DNA of 64,000 nucleotides from Candidatus Rhodoblastus alkanivorans (GTDB lineage: Bacteria; Pseudomonadota; Alphaproteobacteria; Rhizobiales; Beijerinckiaceae). Positions 24,753 through 33,926 of this stretch are shown here, piece after piece; positions within the stretch are counted from its first letter, which is position 1, and each line of letters starts with the position of its first letter. The notes below the pieces were generated by a model. It did no database searches, was not told the origin of the DNA, and was given only the letters and a program-made list of their open reading frames with translations. Made by a program: the position numbers and the translations under genes. The stretch lies in NCBI RefSeq assembly GCF_022760755.1, contig NZ_JAIVFP010000001.1:1778001-1842000 (forward strand), given 5' to 3'.

Positions 24753-26825
24753 TCAGTGCGCCGGGGCCTTCGCGCCATAATGATGGGCGACGATGGCGTC
24801 GGCGGTCTTGCCGACAATTTCCGCCAGATGGTCGAATTTCTGGGTGAATGAGCCGACGCCCGCCGTCGCCGAGCGCAATTCGACGATCAGCCCGTCCATT
24901 TCCGCCTCCGGGATCAGGGCGTTGAGCACGTCCCAGCCGTCCCAGCCCGGCCTTGCGTCATAGCCGAGGATCTGGCCGCGCCGGCCGGAAACGATCGCGG
25001 TCACGCGCGACAGGGCGTCGCTCGGCGTCGCGATTTCCACTTTCAGAATCGGCTCCAGCAGGACCGGACCGGCCTTGGCCAAAGCCTCCGACATGCCAAT
25101 GCGGGCGGCGGTGCGGAAGGCCATGTCGGAGGAATCGACGGTGTGATAGGAGCCGTCGGTGAGGGTCACGGCGACGTCCACCACCGGGAAGCCCAGCGGT
25201 CCCTTCTCCATCGCGTCCTTGCAGCCTTCCTCGATGGCGCCGAAATAATTCCTCGGCACGGCGCCGCCATGGACGGTCTCGCTGAAGGAAAAACCCTCGC
25301 CGCGGGGCAAAGGCGCGACATCCAGGGCCACGTCGCCGAACTGGCCGTGGCCGCCGGACTGCTTCTTGTGGCGTCCGCGCGTGGACACCGCGTGGCGGAT
25401 CGTCTCTCGATAGCCGACGCCGGGCTTGCGCGCCTCGACGGTGACGCCGAAGCGCGCGGCCAGCCGCTCCAGGGCGACCCGCAGGTGCATCTCGCCCTGG
25501 CCGTATAATTTCAATTCGCCCGCATCCTGGTCCTGCACGAAGGAGAGCGAGGGATCCTCATCGCTGAGCTTGGCCATGGCGGCGGCGAGACGCACCTCGT
25601 CCTTGCGGTCCTTCACGCTCAGGGCGACGCAATGGGTCGGCGGCGGCGGCGCGGCCGCCGCGACGGCGGGCGCCGGGTCGCTGTTTTTGGCGTCGCCGAA
25701 GGCGTCGCCCGTCGCGACATGCTCCAGCCGGCCGAAGGCGACGCAATCGCCTTCCTCGACCTTGCCCTGCTTCGACGCCGTGAGGCCCATCAGACGGGAG
25801 AGGCCGGAAATGCGATCCTCGCCCGCGCCGCTCCGGACCAGCGCGCCGTCGGTGAACGAACCGCGCAGCACCCGGGCGAAACTGAGCTTGCCGCCATGGG
25901 CGGTGTGGATGGTCTTGACCGCCTGGGCGAGCGCGGGACCGTCGTCGGCGAGATGGAGACGGGCGCGCAGCCTGGCGAGCCCGGGCGATTCGTGGCGCAG
26001 AGCCTTGAGCAGGCGGGTGACGCCGTGACCGGCCTCCGCAGAGCCGATCAGCACCGGCGCCACCAGTCCCTCCCGCAGGTCGCGGGTGAGGTCGTCGAAA
26101 ATCTGGTCGCGCGGCGGCTCGATGTCGGCGATCAGTTCTTCCATCAAGGCGTCATCATAATCGGCGAGGCGCTCCAGCATGGTATAGCGCGCCTCCTTCT
26201 CGCGCGGCATCTCGCCCGCCGGCACGTCCACGACGACGGAAGGCGCGTGCTCGCGATAGACGAAGGCCCGTTCGAGAGCGAGATCGATGAAGCCGGTGAC
26301 GATGTCGTTCTGCCAGAGCGGGATTTGCCGCAACAGCAGCGGAGTTTGCGAGGCCGGCTGAAGCATGGCGAGAATCTCGCGTATGCGCACCGCCGTCTGG
26401 TCGATCTTGTTGAGAAACAGGATGCGCGGCACGCGAAGATCTTCGAGTTCGCGCAGGATTATGCGCAAAGCCGGCAGTTTGCGCTCATCCGCCTCGCAGA
26501 CCACGATTGCGGCGTCGCACAGGGGCAGGACATTGCGCGCCTCGTGAGCGAATTCGACGGAGCCGGGCAGGTCGATGAAAGTGTAGCGGTCGCCGAGATA
26601 ATCGACCGAGGCGATATTGGCCTCGACGCTCGCGGCGTGGGCGCGGGCCTCGGCGGTGCTGTCGCCGACCGAGGAGCCGTCGCGCACCGAGCCCTGGCGC
26701 GACAGCGCGCCCGCCCGGGTCAGCAGGCATTCGAGCAGGGTGGTCTTGCCGCTCTGGAACGGGCCGACGATCGCGAAGAGCCGCGGCCCGCTGACGCGTC
26801 TGTCGCCATTTGCGTTCTCGCCCAT
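24753..26825 (-). CDS. Divergent elongation factor G-like GTPase
   Basis: A 690-residue translational-GTPase-like protein with the five-domain EF-G plan. The G domain has P-loop GPFQSGKTT (about 21-29), DLPGS (normally DTPGH), NKID (G4), then domain II (DGALVRSGAGEDRISGL), III (SFVQDQDAGELKLYGQGEMHL), IV (SGGHGQFGDVALDV; GSYHTVDSSDMAF) and V (EPILKVEIATPSDALSRVTAIVSGRRG). The catalytic His after DTPG is replaced by Ser. This suggests an accessory factor rather than the main EF-G. The start at 26825 follows GGAGGAGCGGGAC. Confidence 0.85.
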   Translation of the reverse strand: MGENANGDRRVSGPRLFAIVGPFQSGKTTLLECLLTRAGALSRQGSVRDGSSVGDSTAEARAHAASVEANIASVDYLGDRYTFIDLPGSVEFAHEARNVLPLCDAAIVVCEADERKLPALRIILRELEDLRVPRILFLNKIDQTAVRIREILAMLQPASQTPLLLRQIPLWQNDIVTGFIDLALERAFVYREHAPSVVVDVPAGEMPREKEARYTMLERLADYDDALMEELIADIEPPRDQIFDDLTRDLREGLVAPVLIGSAEAGHGVTRLLKALRHESPGLARLRARLHLADDGPALAQAVKTIHTAHGGKLSFARVLRGSFTDGALVRSGAGEDRISGLSRLMGLTASKQGKVEEGDCVAFGRLEHVATGDAFGDAKNSDPAPAVAAAAPPPPTHCVALSVKDRKDEVRLAAAMAKLSDEDPSLSFVQDQDAGELKLYGQGEMHLRVALERLAARFGVTVEARKPGVGYRETIRHAVSTRGRHKKQSGGHGQFGDVALDVAPLPRGEGFSFSETVHGGAVPRNYFGAIEEGCKDAMEKGPLGFPVVDVAVTLTDGSYHTVDSSDMAFRTAARIGMSEALAKAGPVLLEPILKVEIATPSDALSRVTAIVSGRRGQILGYDARPGWDGWDVLNALIPEAEMDGLIVELRSATAGVGSFTQKFDHLAEIVGKTADAIVAHHYGAKAPAH

Positions 26826-26998
26826 GTCCCGCTCCTCCATTCGTTTCGGATCGGCCTGTCGCAAATATTTCACGCAGCGCGCGAAATGCCAATGTTTTAG
26901 TGGAGCCGGTCAGGCTCTCCTGTCCTGCGTCAAATTATCAGTTGACTAATTTGCTATAATTTCCAAACTTAATCAGTTTCTCGAGATGGAGGGGCTCC

Positions 26999-27787
26999 AT
27001 GTTGGCCGGACATTTCATCCAGTTTCACTATACGATCGCCGGGATCGCCGTCGGATCGCTGGTGGGGCTGACGGGCGTGGGCGGCGGCTCGCTGATGACG
27101 CCTTTGCTCGTTCTGCTGTTCGGCGTCCATCCGGCGGTCGCCGTGGGCACCGACCTGCTCTATGCCGGGATCACCAAGATCAGTGGCTCCGCCGTTCATC
27201 ACGCCAATGGCTCGATCGACTGGAAAGTGGTGCGGCGCCTGGCGGCAGGCTCGGCGCCGGCGGCGCTCCTGACGCTGGCGAGTCTGTCGCATTTCGGCGT
27301 GGTCTCGTCGCAGTCGAGCCGGGCCATTACCCTGATTCTGGGCTATACGCTCCTGCTGACGGCGGTCATCCTGCTGTTCCGGTCCTGGCTGGTGGCGAAG
27401 ACCCAGCCGTTCTTCGAGAAAATGTCCGACGAGAGGATCGGCGCCCTCACCGTGGTCCTCGGCGTTGTGCTTGGCGTTATGGTCACCATGTCGTCGATCG
27501 GGGCCGGCGCCATTGGCGTCACGGCTCTTCTGATGCTTTATCCGCGCATGTCCACCCTGCAAATCGTCGGCTCGGACATCGCTCATGCGGTTCCCCTGAC
27601 CCTGATCGCCGGCGCGGGCCATTGGATGATCGGTTCGGTCGATTGGTCGATGCTGGTTTCGCTGTTGCTCGGCTCCATTCCGGGAATCATGATCGCAAGC
27701 CATTTCGCCGCCCGCGCCCCAGACCGCGTTTTACGCACGCTTCTGGCCCTCTCGCTGGTTTTCGCGGGAGCCAGGCTAGCGCTTTGA
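26999..27787 (+). CDS. TSUP-family (TauE/SafE) sulfite/sulfonate exporter-like permease
   Basis: Inner-membrane permease of 262 residues with eight predicted helices. The duplicated TSUP signatures GLTGVGGGSLMTPLL (about 23-37) and VTMSSIGAGAIGVTALLML (about 162-180) are both present. Family members move sulfite, sulfoacetate, taurine or similar C2/sulfur anions; substrate here is not determined. It stands alone, preceded by an AT-rich promoter region (26874-26998). Confidence 0.88.
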   Translation: MLAGHFIQFHYTIAGIAVGSLVGLTGVGGGSLMTPLLVLLFGVHPAVAVGTDLLYAGITKISGSAVHHANGSIDWKVVRRLAAGSAPAALLTLASLSHFGVVSSQSSRAITLILGYTLLLTAVILLFRSWLVAKTQPFFEKMSDERIGALTVVLGVVLGVMVTMSSIGAGAIGVTALLMLYPRMSTLQIVGSDIAHAVPLTLIAGAGHWMIGSVDWSMLVSLLLGSIPGIMIASHFAARAPDRVLRTLLALSLVFAGARLAL

Positions 27788-27968
27788 GGGGGTTGCAAAA
27801 AACATTTTATGTTATGACATACGCCCGCCGCCGATTGATGTTCGGCAGACAAATTAGAAGTTTTCTAAAGATTGGAATTCCGGTTTGGATCCGGGTCGCC
27901 GTGGCCTATGGCTGATCGTCACAGAGGCTGCGTAAAATCGTCGCGCCGCGGATCAGTTGGGGGCATTT

Positions 27969-28997
27969 ATGAATTCGGGCAAGGTCTTGCGTAGAGGCGT
28001 GTGCGCGACGGCGATTGCGGTCCTGGTCGCCGGCCCGCATGCCGCTTTCGCGGACGAGGGTGGAACCAGCTATTGGGTGCCCGGGTCGTTTGGCAGCATG
28101 GCGGCTGTCCCGACCGCTCCGGGCTGGTCCGTGTCGACCTGGTTCTATTATGTCAACGCTCAGATGAACGCGCCTGGGATTTTCTCGCGGGATCCCGTGC
28201 TCGGGGCCTTGCCGGCCAATGTGGCCGCCATCCCCTACGCCACGCAATATAACACGGCCTATCAGGGCTATATCTCGCCAACTTACACGTTCAAGGATCC
28301 CGTTCTCTGGGGCCAACTCGCCTTGAACGTCACCGCCCAGGTGACGCAGTCGTCATCGACGGTCGGCGGACATTGGTTGGGATTTGCTTCGACTCCCTCG
28401 GGCGTTCAGCCCTATACGCAATATGGCGTGGGCGGCGACACGATTTCAGGTCTCGGCGACATTGCGCCGGAGGCCAGTCTGAAATGGGCCTCCGGCGTGC
28501 ACAACTTTCTCGCCTATGCCGGGTTCAATATTCCAGCCGGATTGTTCAACGCCGCCCGGTTCTCCAATATCGGGATCGGTCATTGGGCGATCGACGCCGG
28601 CGGCGGCTATACCTATTTCAATCAGAAGACCGGATGGGAGTATTCCGGCGTCGTCGGCTTTACCTATAGTTTCATCAATCCATCGACGCAGTACCGTGAC
28701 GGCGTCGACATCCATTTCGATTGGGCGGCGTCCTATACATTCAACGACAAGATCTCGGCGGGTGTGGTCGGCTATTTCTTCCACCAGCTTAACTGCGACA
28801 GCGGTTCGGGCGCCTTCGACGGCTGCGATATTTCCCAGGCTTTTGGCGTCGGTCCGCAGCTTACCTACAATTTTCCAGTGAATGACTGGCAGGGTTCGCT
28901 GAATTTCAAGGCATACAAGGAATTCTGGGCCGAAAACCGCCCGGCGAACTGGAATGGTTGGATCACGCTGACGATCTCGCCGCCCTCGCCGAGCTGA
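27969..28997 (+). CDS. Outer-membrane channel, phenol-MetA-pathway (SphA-like) family
   Basis: Predicted outer-membrane beta-barrel of 342 residues with signal peptide (GVCATAIAVLVAGPHAAFADEGG). Alternating aromatic/hydrophobic strands and the segments YISPTYTFKDPVLWGQLALN, HNFLAYAGFNIPAG, GWEYSGVVGFTYSFINPST and DGVDIHFDWAASY resemble the MetA-pathway phenol-degradation family, thought to transport hydrophobic compounds. Substrate unknown. ATG 27969 follows GGGGG; it precedes a convergent TolC gene. Confidence 0.75.
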   Translation: MNSGKVLRRGVCATAIAVLVAGPHAAFADEGGTSYWVPGSFGSMAAVPTAPGWSVSTWFYYVNAQMNAPGIFSRDPVLGALPANVAAIPYATQYNTAYQGYISPTYTFKDPVLWGQLALNVTAQVTQSSSTVGGHWLGFASTPSGVQPYTQYGVGGDTISGLGDIAPEASLKWASGVHNFLAYAGFNIPAGLFNAARFSNIGIGHWAIDAGGGYTYFNQKTGWEYSGVVGFTYSFINPSTQYRDGVDIHFDWAASYTFNDKISAGVVGYFFHQLNCDSGSGAFDGCDISQAFGVGPQLTYNFPVNDWQGSLNFKAYKEFWAENRPANWNGWITLTISPPSPS

Positions 28998-29037
28998 ACG
29001 CGGGCTTCTGGAAATTCTTCGTTCCACGCCGGCTGCG

Positions 29038-30426
29038 TCAGCGGCCATCGGGCGTGTCGACGCCGATGAAGCGATCTCTCGTCTGATCGTAATGAGTCCT
29101 CGGATCGTATGTCGTCACGGCAAGGCCGAGACGCTGCGCCGACAGGAGGCCGGACGCCGTCATCACGGCGTAGGACGCAACGACCCGGTCATATTGCGCG
29201 GTCAGCAATCTTATCCGAGAGTTGAGCAGGGCCTGATGGGCGTTGAGAATGTCGAGAGTTGTCCTCAATCCGTCCTTGGCCTCCTCGCGCAGGCCCATCA
29301 ATGAGAATTCGTCCGCTCTGACGGTCGCCTCGTCGGCGGGGATCGTCGCACGCGCGGCCACAAGCCGGCCCCAGGCCGTGGAAAGCCGCGCGCGGACGGC
29401 TGCCCGTTGGGACTCCACGGCGAGGCGCGCCTCGGCCAAATGTTGTCGCGCCTGCCTGATCGCGGCATATTCCGCACCACCCTGGTAGATGGGAATGTTG
29501 ATCTGGCCCCCGACGCTCGCGAAGGAAACGACATTGTCGGGAGGGCCTGTGAAGTCGGTCGGCTGCTGGGCCGCGCCCTGGGCGACGACGGTCGGGAGCA
29601 GGGCGCTTTCGGCGACCTTGACCGCGGCCTCGGCGACGGCTGCCTGATGCAGCGCGCCAATGATCGCCGGATGTTGCGCCATCGCGGCCGCGATCGCCAG
29701 CCGCAGGCTGCCCGGAAGCAGTTTTTCGATGGGACGCGCCGGCTGCAGCTGCTCGGGCGCGACTCCCACCACACGACGATAGTTGGCGATGTTGGCCTCC
29801 AGATTGGATCGCGCCATCGCCAGATCGGCGCGCGCGACGGCCAGGAAGGTTTGAGCTTGCGCGACGTCGGTCCACATTACCTCATTGGCGTCGAAACGGG
29901 CGCGCGCATCTACCAGTTCGACCTTCAGCGCCTCGACATATCCCTGCCGCAGGTTGAGGATCGCGGTGTCGCGCATGACGTTCATATAAGCGGTCGCCGC
30001 AGTCTGAAGCGTGTTCGATTCGGTTTGGCGCAGTAGCGCGCGCGCCGCAAGCACGCTGCTTTCGGCTTCGCTCACGGAATTTGCGGTGCGCCCACCATCG
30101 AAAAGGTTCTGCGTCAAGCCGACTTCATAGGTCGCCGCCGGCGCCTTCGACACGTCTTTCGCCGGCGACGTCGGATCGCCAATGGTGACGCTATATTGAG
30201 GGCCGTCGCCGACGCTCCCGTTGATTTTCGGACGCCAACCGGATTTGGCTTGCGGCACGCTTTCGTCGCTGGCGCGGACGGCGGCGCGCTGTTCGTTGAG
30301 TTCCGGATTGTTTCGATAGGCGCGCCCCAGGGCGCCCGAAATCGTCTCCGCCGCGACTTCCAAGGCGCTGCTCGAGATCGCGGCCGCGAGCAGCGCGACA
30401 AGGCAAAATCGCGCGCGAGGGGTCAT
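29038..30426 (-). CDS. TolC-family outer-membrane efflux protein
   Basis: Outer-membrane exit duct of the adjacent RND pump. The 462-residue protein has a signal peptide (ending near SALEVAAE) and two OEP repeats. The first shows RAYRNNPELNEQRAAVRASDE and YEVGLTQNLFDGGRTANSVSEAES, the second INIPIYQGGAEYAAIRQARQ, as in TolC. Start 30426 (MTPRARFCLV) gives a normal leader; the upstream open frame is rejected. It is last in a minus-strand set: adaptor, pump, DUF3240, TolC. Confidence 0.92.
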   Translation of the reverse strand: MTPRARFCLVALLAAAISSSALEVAAETISGALGRAYRNNPELNEQRAAVRASDESVPQAKSGWRPKINGSVGDGPQYSVTIGDPTSPAKDVSKAPAATYEVGLTQNLFDGGRTANSVSEAESSVLAARALLRQTESNTLQTAATAYMNVMRDTAILNLRQGYVEALKVELVDARARFDANEVMWTDVAQAQTFLAVARADLAMARSNLEANIANYRRVVGVAPEQLQPARPIEKLLPGSLRLAIAAAMAQHPAIIGALHQAAVAEAAVKVAESALLPTVVAQGAAQQPTDFTGPPDNVVSFASVGGQINIPIYQGGAEYAAIRQARQHLAEARLAVESQRAAVRARLSTAWGRLVAARATIPADEATVRADEFSLMGLREEAKDGLRTTLDILNAHQALLNSRIRLLTAQYDRVVASYAVMTASGLLSAQRLGLAVTTYDPRTHYDQTRDRFIGVDTPDGR

Positions 30427-30520
30427 GCGAGCGTCCCCGTGATATCGCTGACGCTCGCAATCGGCCGCTCTCGCCGCGCAAAGGCGTAGGCGTCGGTCAT
30501 CGGAAGATGGTTCGCCCTGT

Positions 30521-30832
30521 TCATTTGAATTGTCCAAATTGTTCGACCGGCTCCACCCAATAGGCGAGATTGGGCACGGCGATCCGCTCGAGCAATTCGG
30601 CGAGGAGGCTCTCCAGCCTCGCGCGGTCGAGGACGATGAAGACCAGGCGTCGTTCGATCCGGCCGCGAACCATTTCGCGCGGCGAGGCGTTTTCGAATCC
30701 AGCGCCGTGTCCTTCGACGCGCAGGCTGGTGAACCCCGGCAGGGCCGGCCGGGAATCGAGCAGGAAATCCAGGATCTGGTCTTCCGCCGTCACCGGAAAG
30801 ACTAGGTTCAGCTTGCAGAGGTCGTGATCCAT
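30521..30832 (-). CDS. DUF3240 family protein
   Basis: A 103-residue cytosolic protein with PII-like character (KLNLVFPVTAEDQILDFLLD, LRVEGHGAG, RLVFIVLDRARLESLLAEL). DUF3240 genes are commonly found beside CusA/CzcA-type pumps, and this gene overlaps the 3' end of the pump gene by 25 bases. A metal-linked regulatory role is plausible but not shown. Confidence 0.8.
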   Translation of the reverse strand: MDHDLCKLNLVFPVTAEDQILDFLLDSRPALPGFTSLRVEGHGAGFENASPREMVRGRIERRLVFIVLDRARLESLLAELLERIAVPNLAYWVEPVEQFGQFK

Positions 30833-33800
30833 TGCGGTTTCCGCGATTTATCCGAGGCGGAACGGTTCTCCTCCCCGAAGCGTCTGAAAAAGATGGGCAG
30901 CAGCACCAGCGTCAGCAGAGTCGAGGTGATGAGCCCGCCGATCACCACGACCGCGAGCGGCTTCTGGATCTCGGAGCCGGGACCCGACGCGAAAAGCAGC
31001 GGAACGAGGCCAAGCGCCGCGATGGTGGCCGTCATCAGCACCGGACGCAGCCGCCGCAGCGCGCCGTCGAACACGGCGCTCTCGATCGGCGCTCCGGCCG
31101 CCAGGAGCTGGTTGAAATAGCTGACCAGCACAAGGCCGTTGAGCACCGCGATGCCGAGCAGGGCGATGAAGCCCACCGAGGCGGGCACGGACAGATATTG
31201 ACCGGAAATCCACAGCGCGATGAGTCCGCCGACCAAAGCGAAGGGCACATTGGCCAGGATCAGCAGAGCCTGCCGGATCGAGCCGAGGGTGGCGAAGAGC
31301 ACGACGAAGATCAGGCCGAGCGCAATCGGGACGACGATGGCGAGCCGCGCCATCGCGCGTTGCTGGTTTTCGAATTCGCCGCCCCAGACGAGCCGGTAGC
31401 CGGGCGGAAGCGGAATCTGCGCCGCCACCGCCTTCTGGGCGTCGTCGACGAAGCCGACGAGGTCGCGGCCGCTGACATAGGTCTGCACGATCGAGAAGCG
31501 CGATCCATCCTCGCGGTCGATCTTCACCGCGCCCGCCGTTCTGGAGAGCTGCGCCACATCCCGGCTGCGGATCAATCCGCCGTCGCCCGACGCCAGCTGC
31601 ATGTCGGCAAAGGCTTCCGGCGACTCGCGGAGGTCCTTCGGGCCGCGGACGACAATACCGGTTCGGCGGTTGGGCTCGATGACCAGGCCGGCGGGGGCGC
31701 CTTCGAGCAGCGAGCGCAACTCGTCCTCGATTCGATTCACCGACAATTTGGCGCGTCCGAGCGCCATACGGTCGAGCTTGACCTGAAAGTAATCGACCGC
31801 CCCTGCCGAGGGCGTCATCACCTCGGCGGCGCCCCTGACCTTGGAAATGACCGATTTGATCCGGTTGGCGAGCGTCGAAAGGGTGTCGAGGTCCGGTCCG
31901 AAAATCTTGACCGCGAGATTGCCGCGCGACCCGGTCAGCATTTCCGAGGTGCGCATTTCGATGGGCTGGGTGAAGGCGAATTCGACGCCGGGGAAACCGG
32001 ACATAGCCTCGCGCAATTGTCCCAGCAGCCATTCCTTGTCGGGCACGCGCCACTGCTCCCGCGGCTTGAGCACGAGGAAATTGTCCGCTTCGTTGAGCCC
32101 CATCGGGTCGAGTCCGAGTTCGTCGGCGCCGACGCGCGTGACGATGCGCTCGACTTCCGGAACCGATTTGAGCACTTGCCGTTGCAGCAGAAGGTCAAGC
32201 TCGACGCTGTGGGCCAGATTGATCGACGGCAACTTCGTCGTCTGCATGATGATGGCCCCTTCGTCCATGGTCGGCATGAAGGCCTTGCCGACAGCGCCAT
32301 AGGCGAAGGCCGCGGCGACAAGTCCGCTCGTTGCGACCAGGATGATGGGCAGCGGGCGCCGAAGGGCGAAGCCCAGGACCTTTCTGTAGGCGGGGTTCAG
32401 AATTCGCATCAGCCACGGTTCGTGATGCCCCGTGACGTTCAGGACCATCGACGCGAGGACCGGAATCAGGGTCAGCGACAGGAGAAGCGATCCACTCAAG
32501 GCGAAGATGATGGTGAGCGCCACCGGCGCGAACATCTTGCCTTCGAGCCCCTGGAGCGAAAGCAGCGGCAGGAACACCAGGCAGATGATGAGAATGCCGG
32601 ACGCGACCGGCGTCGCAACCTCCGCGGTCGATTGATAAATGTGGTGCAGCCGCGGCGTCTGGCTGTGGCTGGCCCGGCCGAGCCGGTCGACATTGTTCTC
32701 GACGACGACGACAGCGGCGTCCACGATGAGGCCGATGGCGATCGCCAGGCCGCCAAGACTCATGAGATTGGCCGACATGTCGAACCAACGCATGATCACG
32801 AACGTCACCAGGGCCGCCATGGGCAGGGTGATCGCGACGACGATTGCCGCGCGGAGATCGCCGAGGAAAAGCAGGAGAAGGATGATGACCAGGACGGTGG
32901 CTTCGATCAGGGACTTCTTGACCGTTCCGACCGCCTTGTGAATGAGGTCGGCGCGGTCGTAGAAGACGCTGACGGAGACGCCGGGCGGAAAGCTCGACTT
33001 CAACTCGGCGAGTCGTTCGCGCACGGCTTTGACAACCGCGCTGGCGTCGGCGCCGCGCAAGCCGATCACAAGGCCCTCGACAGCCTCGCCCTTGCCGTTT
33101 TGCGTGACCGCGCCATAGCGCGTCAGGGCGCCGATGCGGACCGTCGCAACGTCTGAAACGCGCAAGATCCGGCCGCCCTCGATCTTCAAAACGATCTGTT
33201 CGAGATCCTGCGGCGTCTTGATCGCCCCTTCCGAGCGCACGACAAGCGCCTTCTCGCCGTCGACCAGGCGACCGGCGCCGTCATTGCGATTATTCACTGA
33301 AATCGCCTCGACGAGATCGGCGACGCCGAGGCCCGCCGCGGCGAGGAGCCGCGAATCGGGAACGACCTCGAAGGTGCGGACAAAGCCGCCCAGGGCGTTG
33401 ACGTCGGCCACGCCGGGAATCGTCCGCAGCGCCGGCCGGATGGTCCAGTCGAGCAGCGTGCGCTTTTCCTCGAGCGACAGGCTGTCGCCCTCGACGGTGA
33501 ACATGAACACGTCTGAAAGCGGCGTCGAGATCGGCGCGAGACCGCCGGAAATATTGGTTGGCAGGTCGCCGCGGACCGCGGCGAGACGCTCGGCCACCTG
33601 CTGGCGCGCCCAATAGATGTCGGTTCCGTCCTCGAAATCGATCGTCACGTCGGCGATAGCATATTTCGCCGACGAGCGCAGGATGGTTTTGCCGGGAATG
33701 CCGAGCAGTTCCATTTCGAGCGGCGTAACGACGCGTGTCTCGACCTCTTCCGGGGTCATCCCTGGCGCCTTCAGGATGATCTTGACCTGCACCTGGGCAA

Positions 33801-33924
33801 TGTTTGGGAAAGCGTCGATCGGGATGCGCATGAACGCATAGACGCCGAACCCGGCGATCAACCCGGCGACCAGCAGGGTGAACAGACGCTGCGACAGCGA
33901 GAATTCGACGAGACGTCGTAGCAT
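30808..33924 (-). CDS. Heavy-metal efflux RND transporter (CusA/CzcA family)
   Basis: Inner-membrane proton-driven pump of 1038 residues, normal HME-RND length. It begins MLRRLVEFSLSQRLFTLLVAG and has IPIDAFPNIAQVQVKI, EEVETRVVTPLEMELLGIPG, the TM4 proton-relay region LAIGLIVDAAVVVVENN and FIALLGIAVLNGLVLVSYFN in TM11. Substrate is probably a divalent or monovalent metal ion (Cu, Zn, Co, Cd). Two bases separate its start from the adaptor stop. Confidence 0.93.
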   Translation of the reverse strand: MLRRLVEFSLSQRLFTLLVAGLIAGFGVYAFMRIPIDAFPNIAQVQVKIILKAPGMTPEEVETRVVTPLEMELLGIPGKTILRSSAKYAIADVTIDFEDGTDIYWARQQVAERLAAVRGDLPTNISGGLAPISTPLSDVFMFTVEGDSLSLEEKRTLLDWTIRPALRTIPGVADVNALGGFVRTFEVVPDSRLLAAAGLGVADLVEAISVNNRNDGAGRLVDGEKALVVRSEGAIKTPQDLEQIVLKIEGGRILRVSDVATVRIGALTRYGAVTQNGKGEAVEGLVIGLRGADASAVVKAVRERLAELKSSFPPGVSVSVFYDRADLIHKAVGTVKKSLIEATVLVIILLLLFLGDLRAAIVVAITLPMAALVTFVIMRWFDMSANLMSLGGLAIAIGLIVDAAVVVVENNVDRLGRASHSQTPRLHHIYQSTAEVATPVASGILIICLVFLPLLSLQGLEGKMFAPVALTIIFALSGSLLLSLTLIPVLASMVLNVTGHHEPWLMRILNPAYRKVLGFALRRPLPIILVATSGLVAAAFAYGAVGKAFMPTMDEGAIIMQTTKLPSINLAHSVELDLLLQRQVLKSVPEVERIVTRVGADELGLDPMGLNEADNFLVLKPREQWRVPDKEWLLGQLREAMSGFPGVEFAFTQPIEMRTSEMLTGSRGNLAVKIFGPDLDTLSTLANRIKSVISKVRGAAEVMTPSAGAVDYFQVKLDRMALGRAKLSVNRIEDELRSLLEGAPAGLVIEPNRRTGIVVRGPKDLRESPEAFADMQLASGDGGLIRSRDVAQLSRTAGAVKIDREDGSRFSIVQTYVSGRDLVGFVDDAQKAVAAQIPLPPGYRLVWGGEFENQQRAMARLAIVVPIALGLIFVVLFATLGSIRQALLILANVPFALVGGLIALWISGQYLSVPASVGFIALLGIAVLNGLVLVSYFNQLLAAGAPIESAVFDGALRRLRPVLMTATIAALGLVPLLFASGPGSEIQKPLAVVVIGGLITSTLLTLVLLPIFFRRFGEENRSASDKSRKPQWITTSAS

Positions 33925-33926
33925 GC

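Noticed and set aside
30832-33156. 774-residue plus-strand open frame
   Set aside because: Antisense shadow of the RND pump gene; composition rich in Arg, His and Asp as expected for such shadows in GC-rich DNA.
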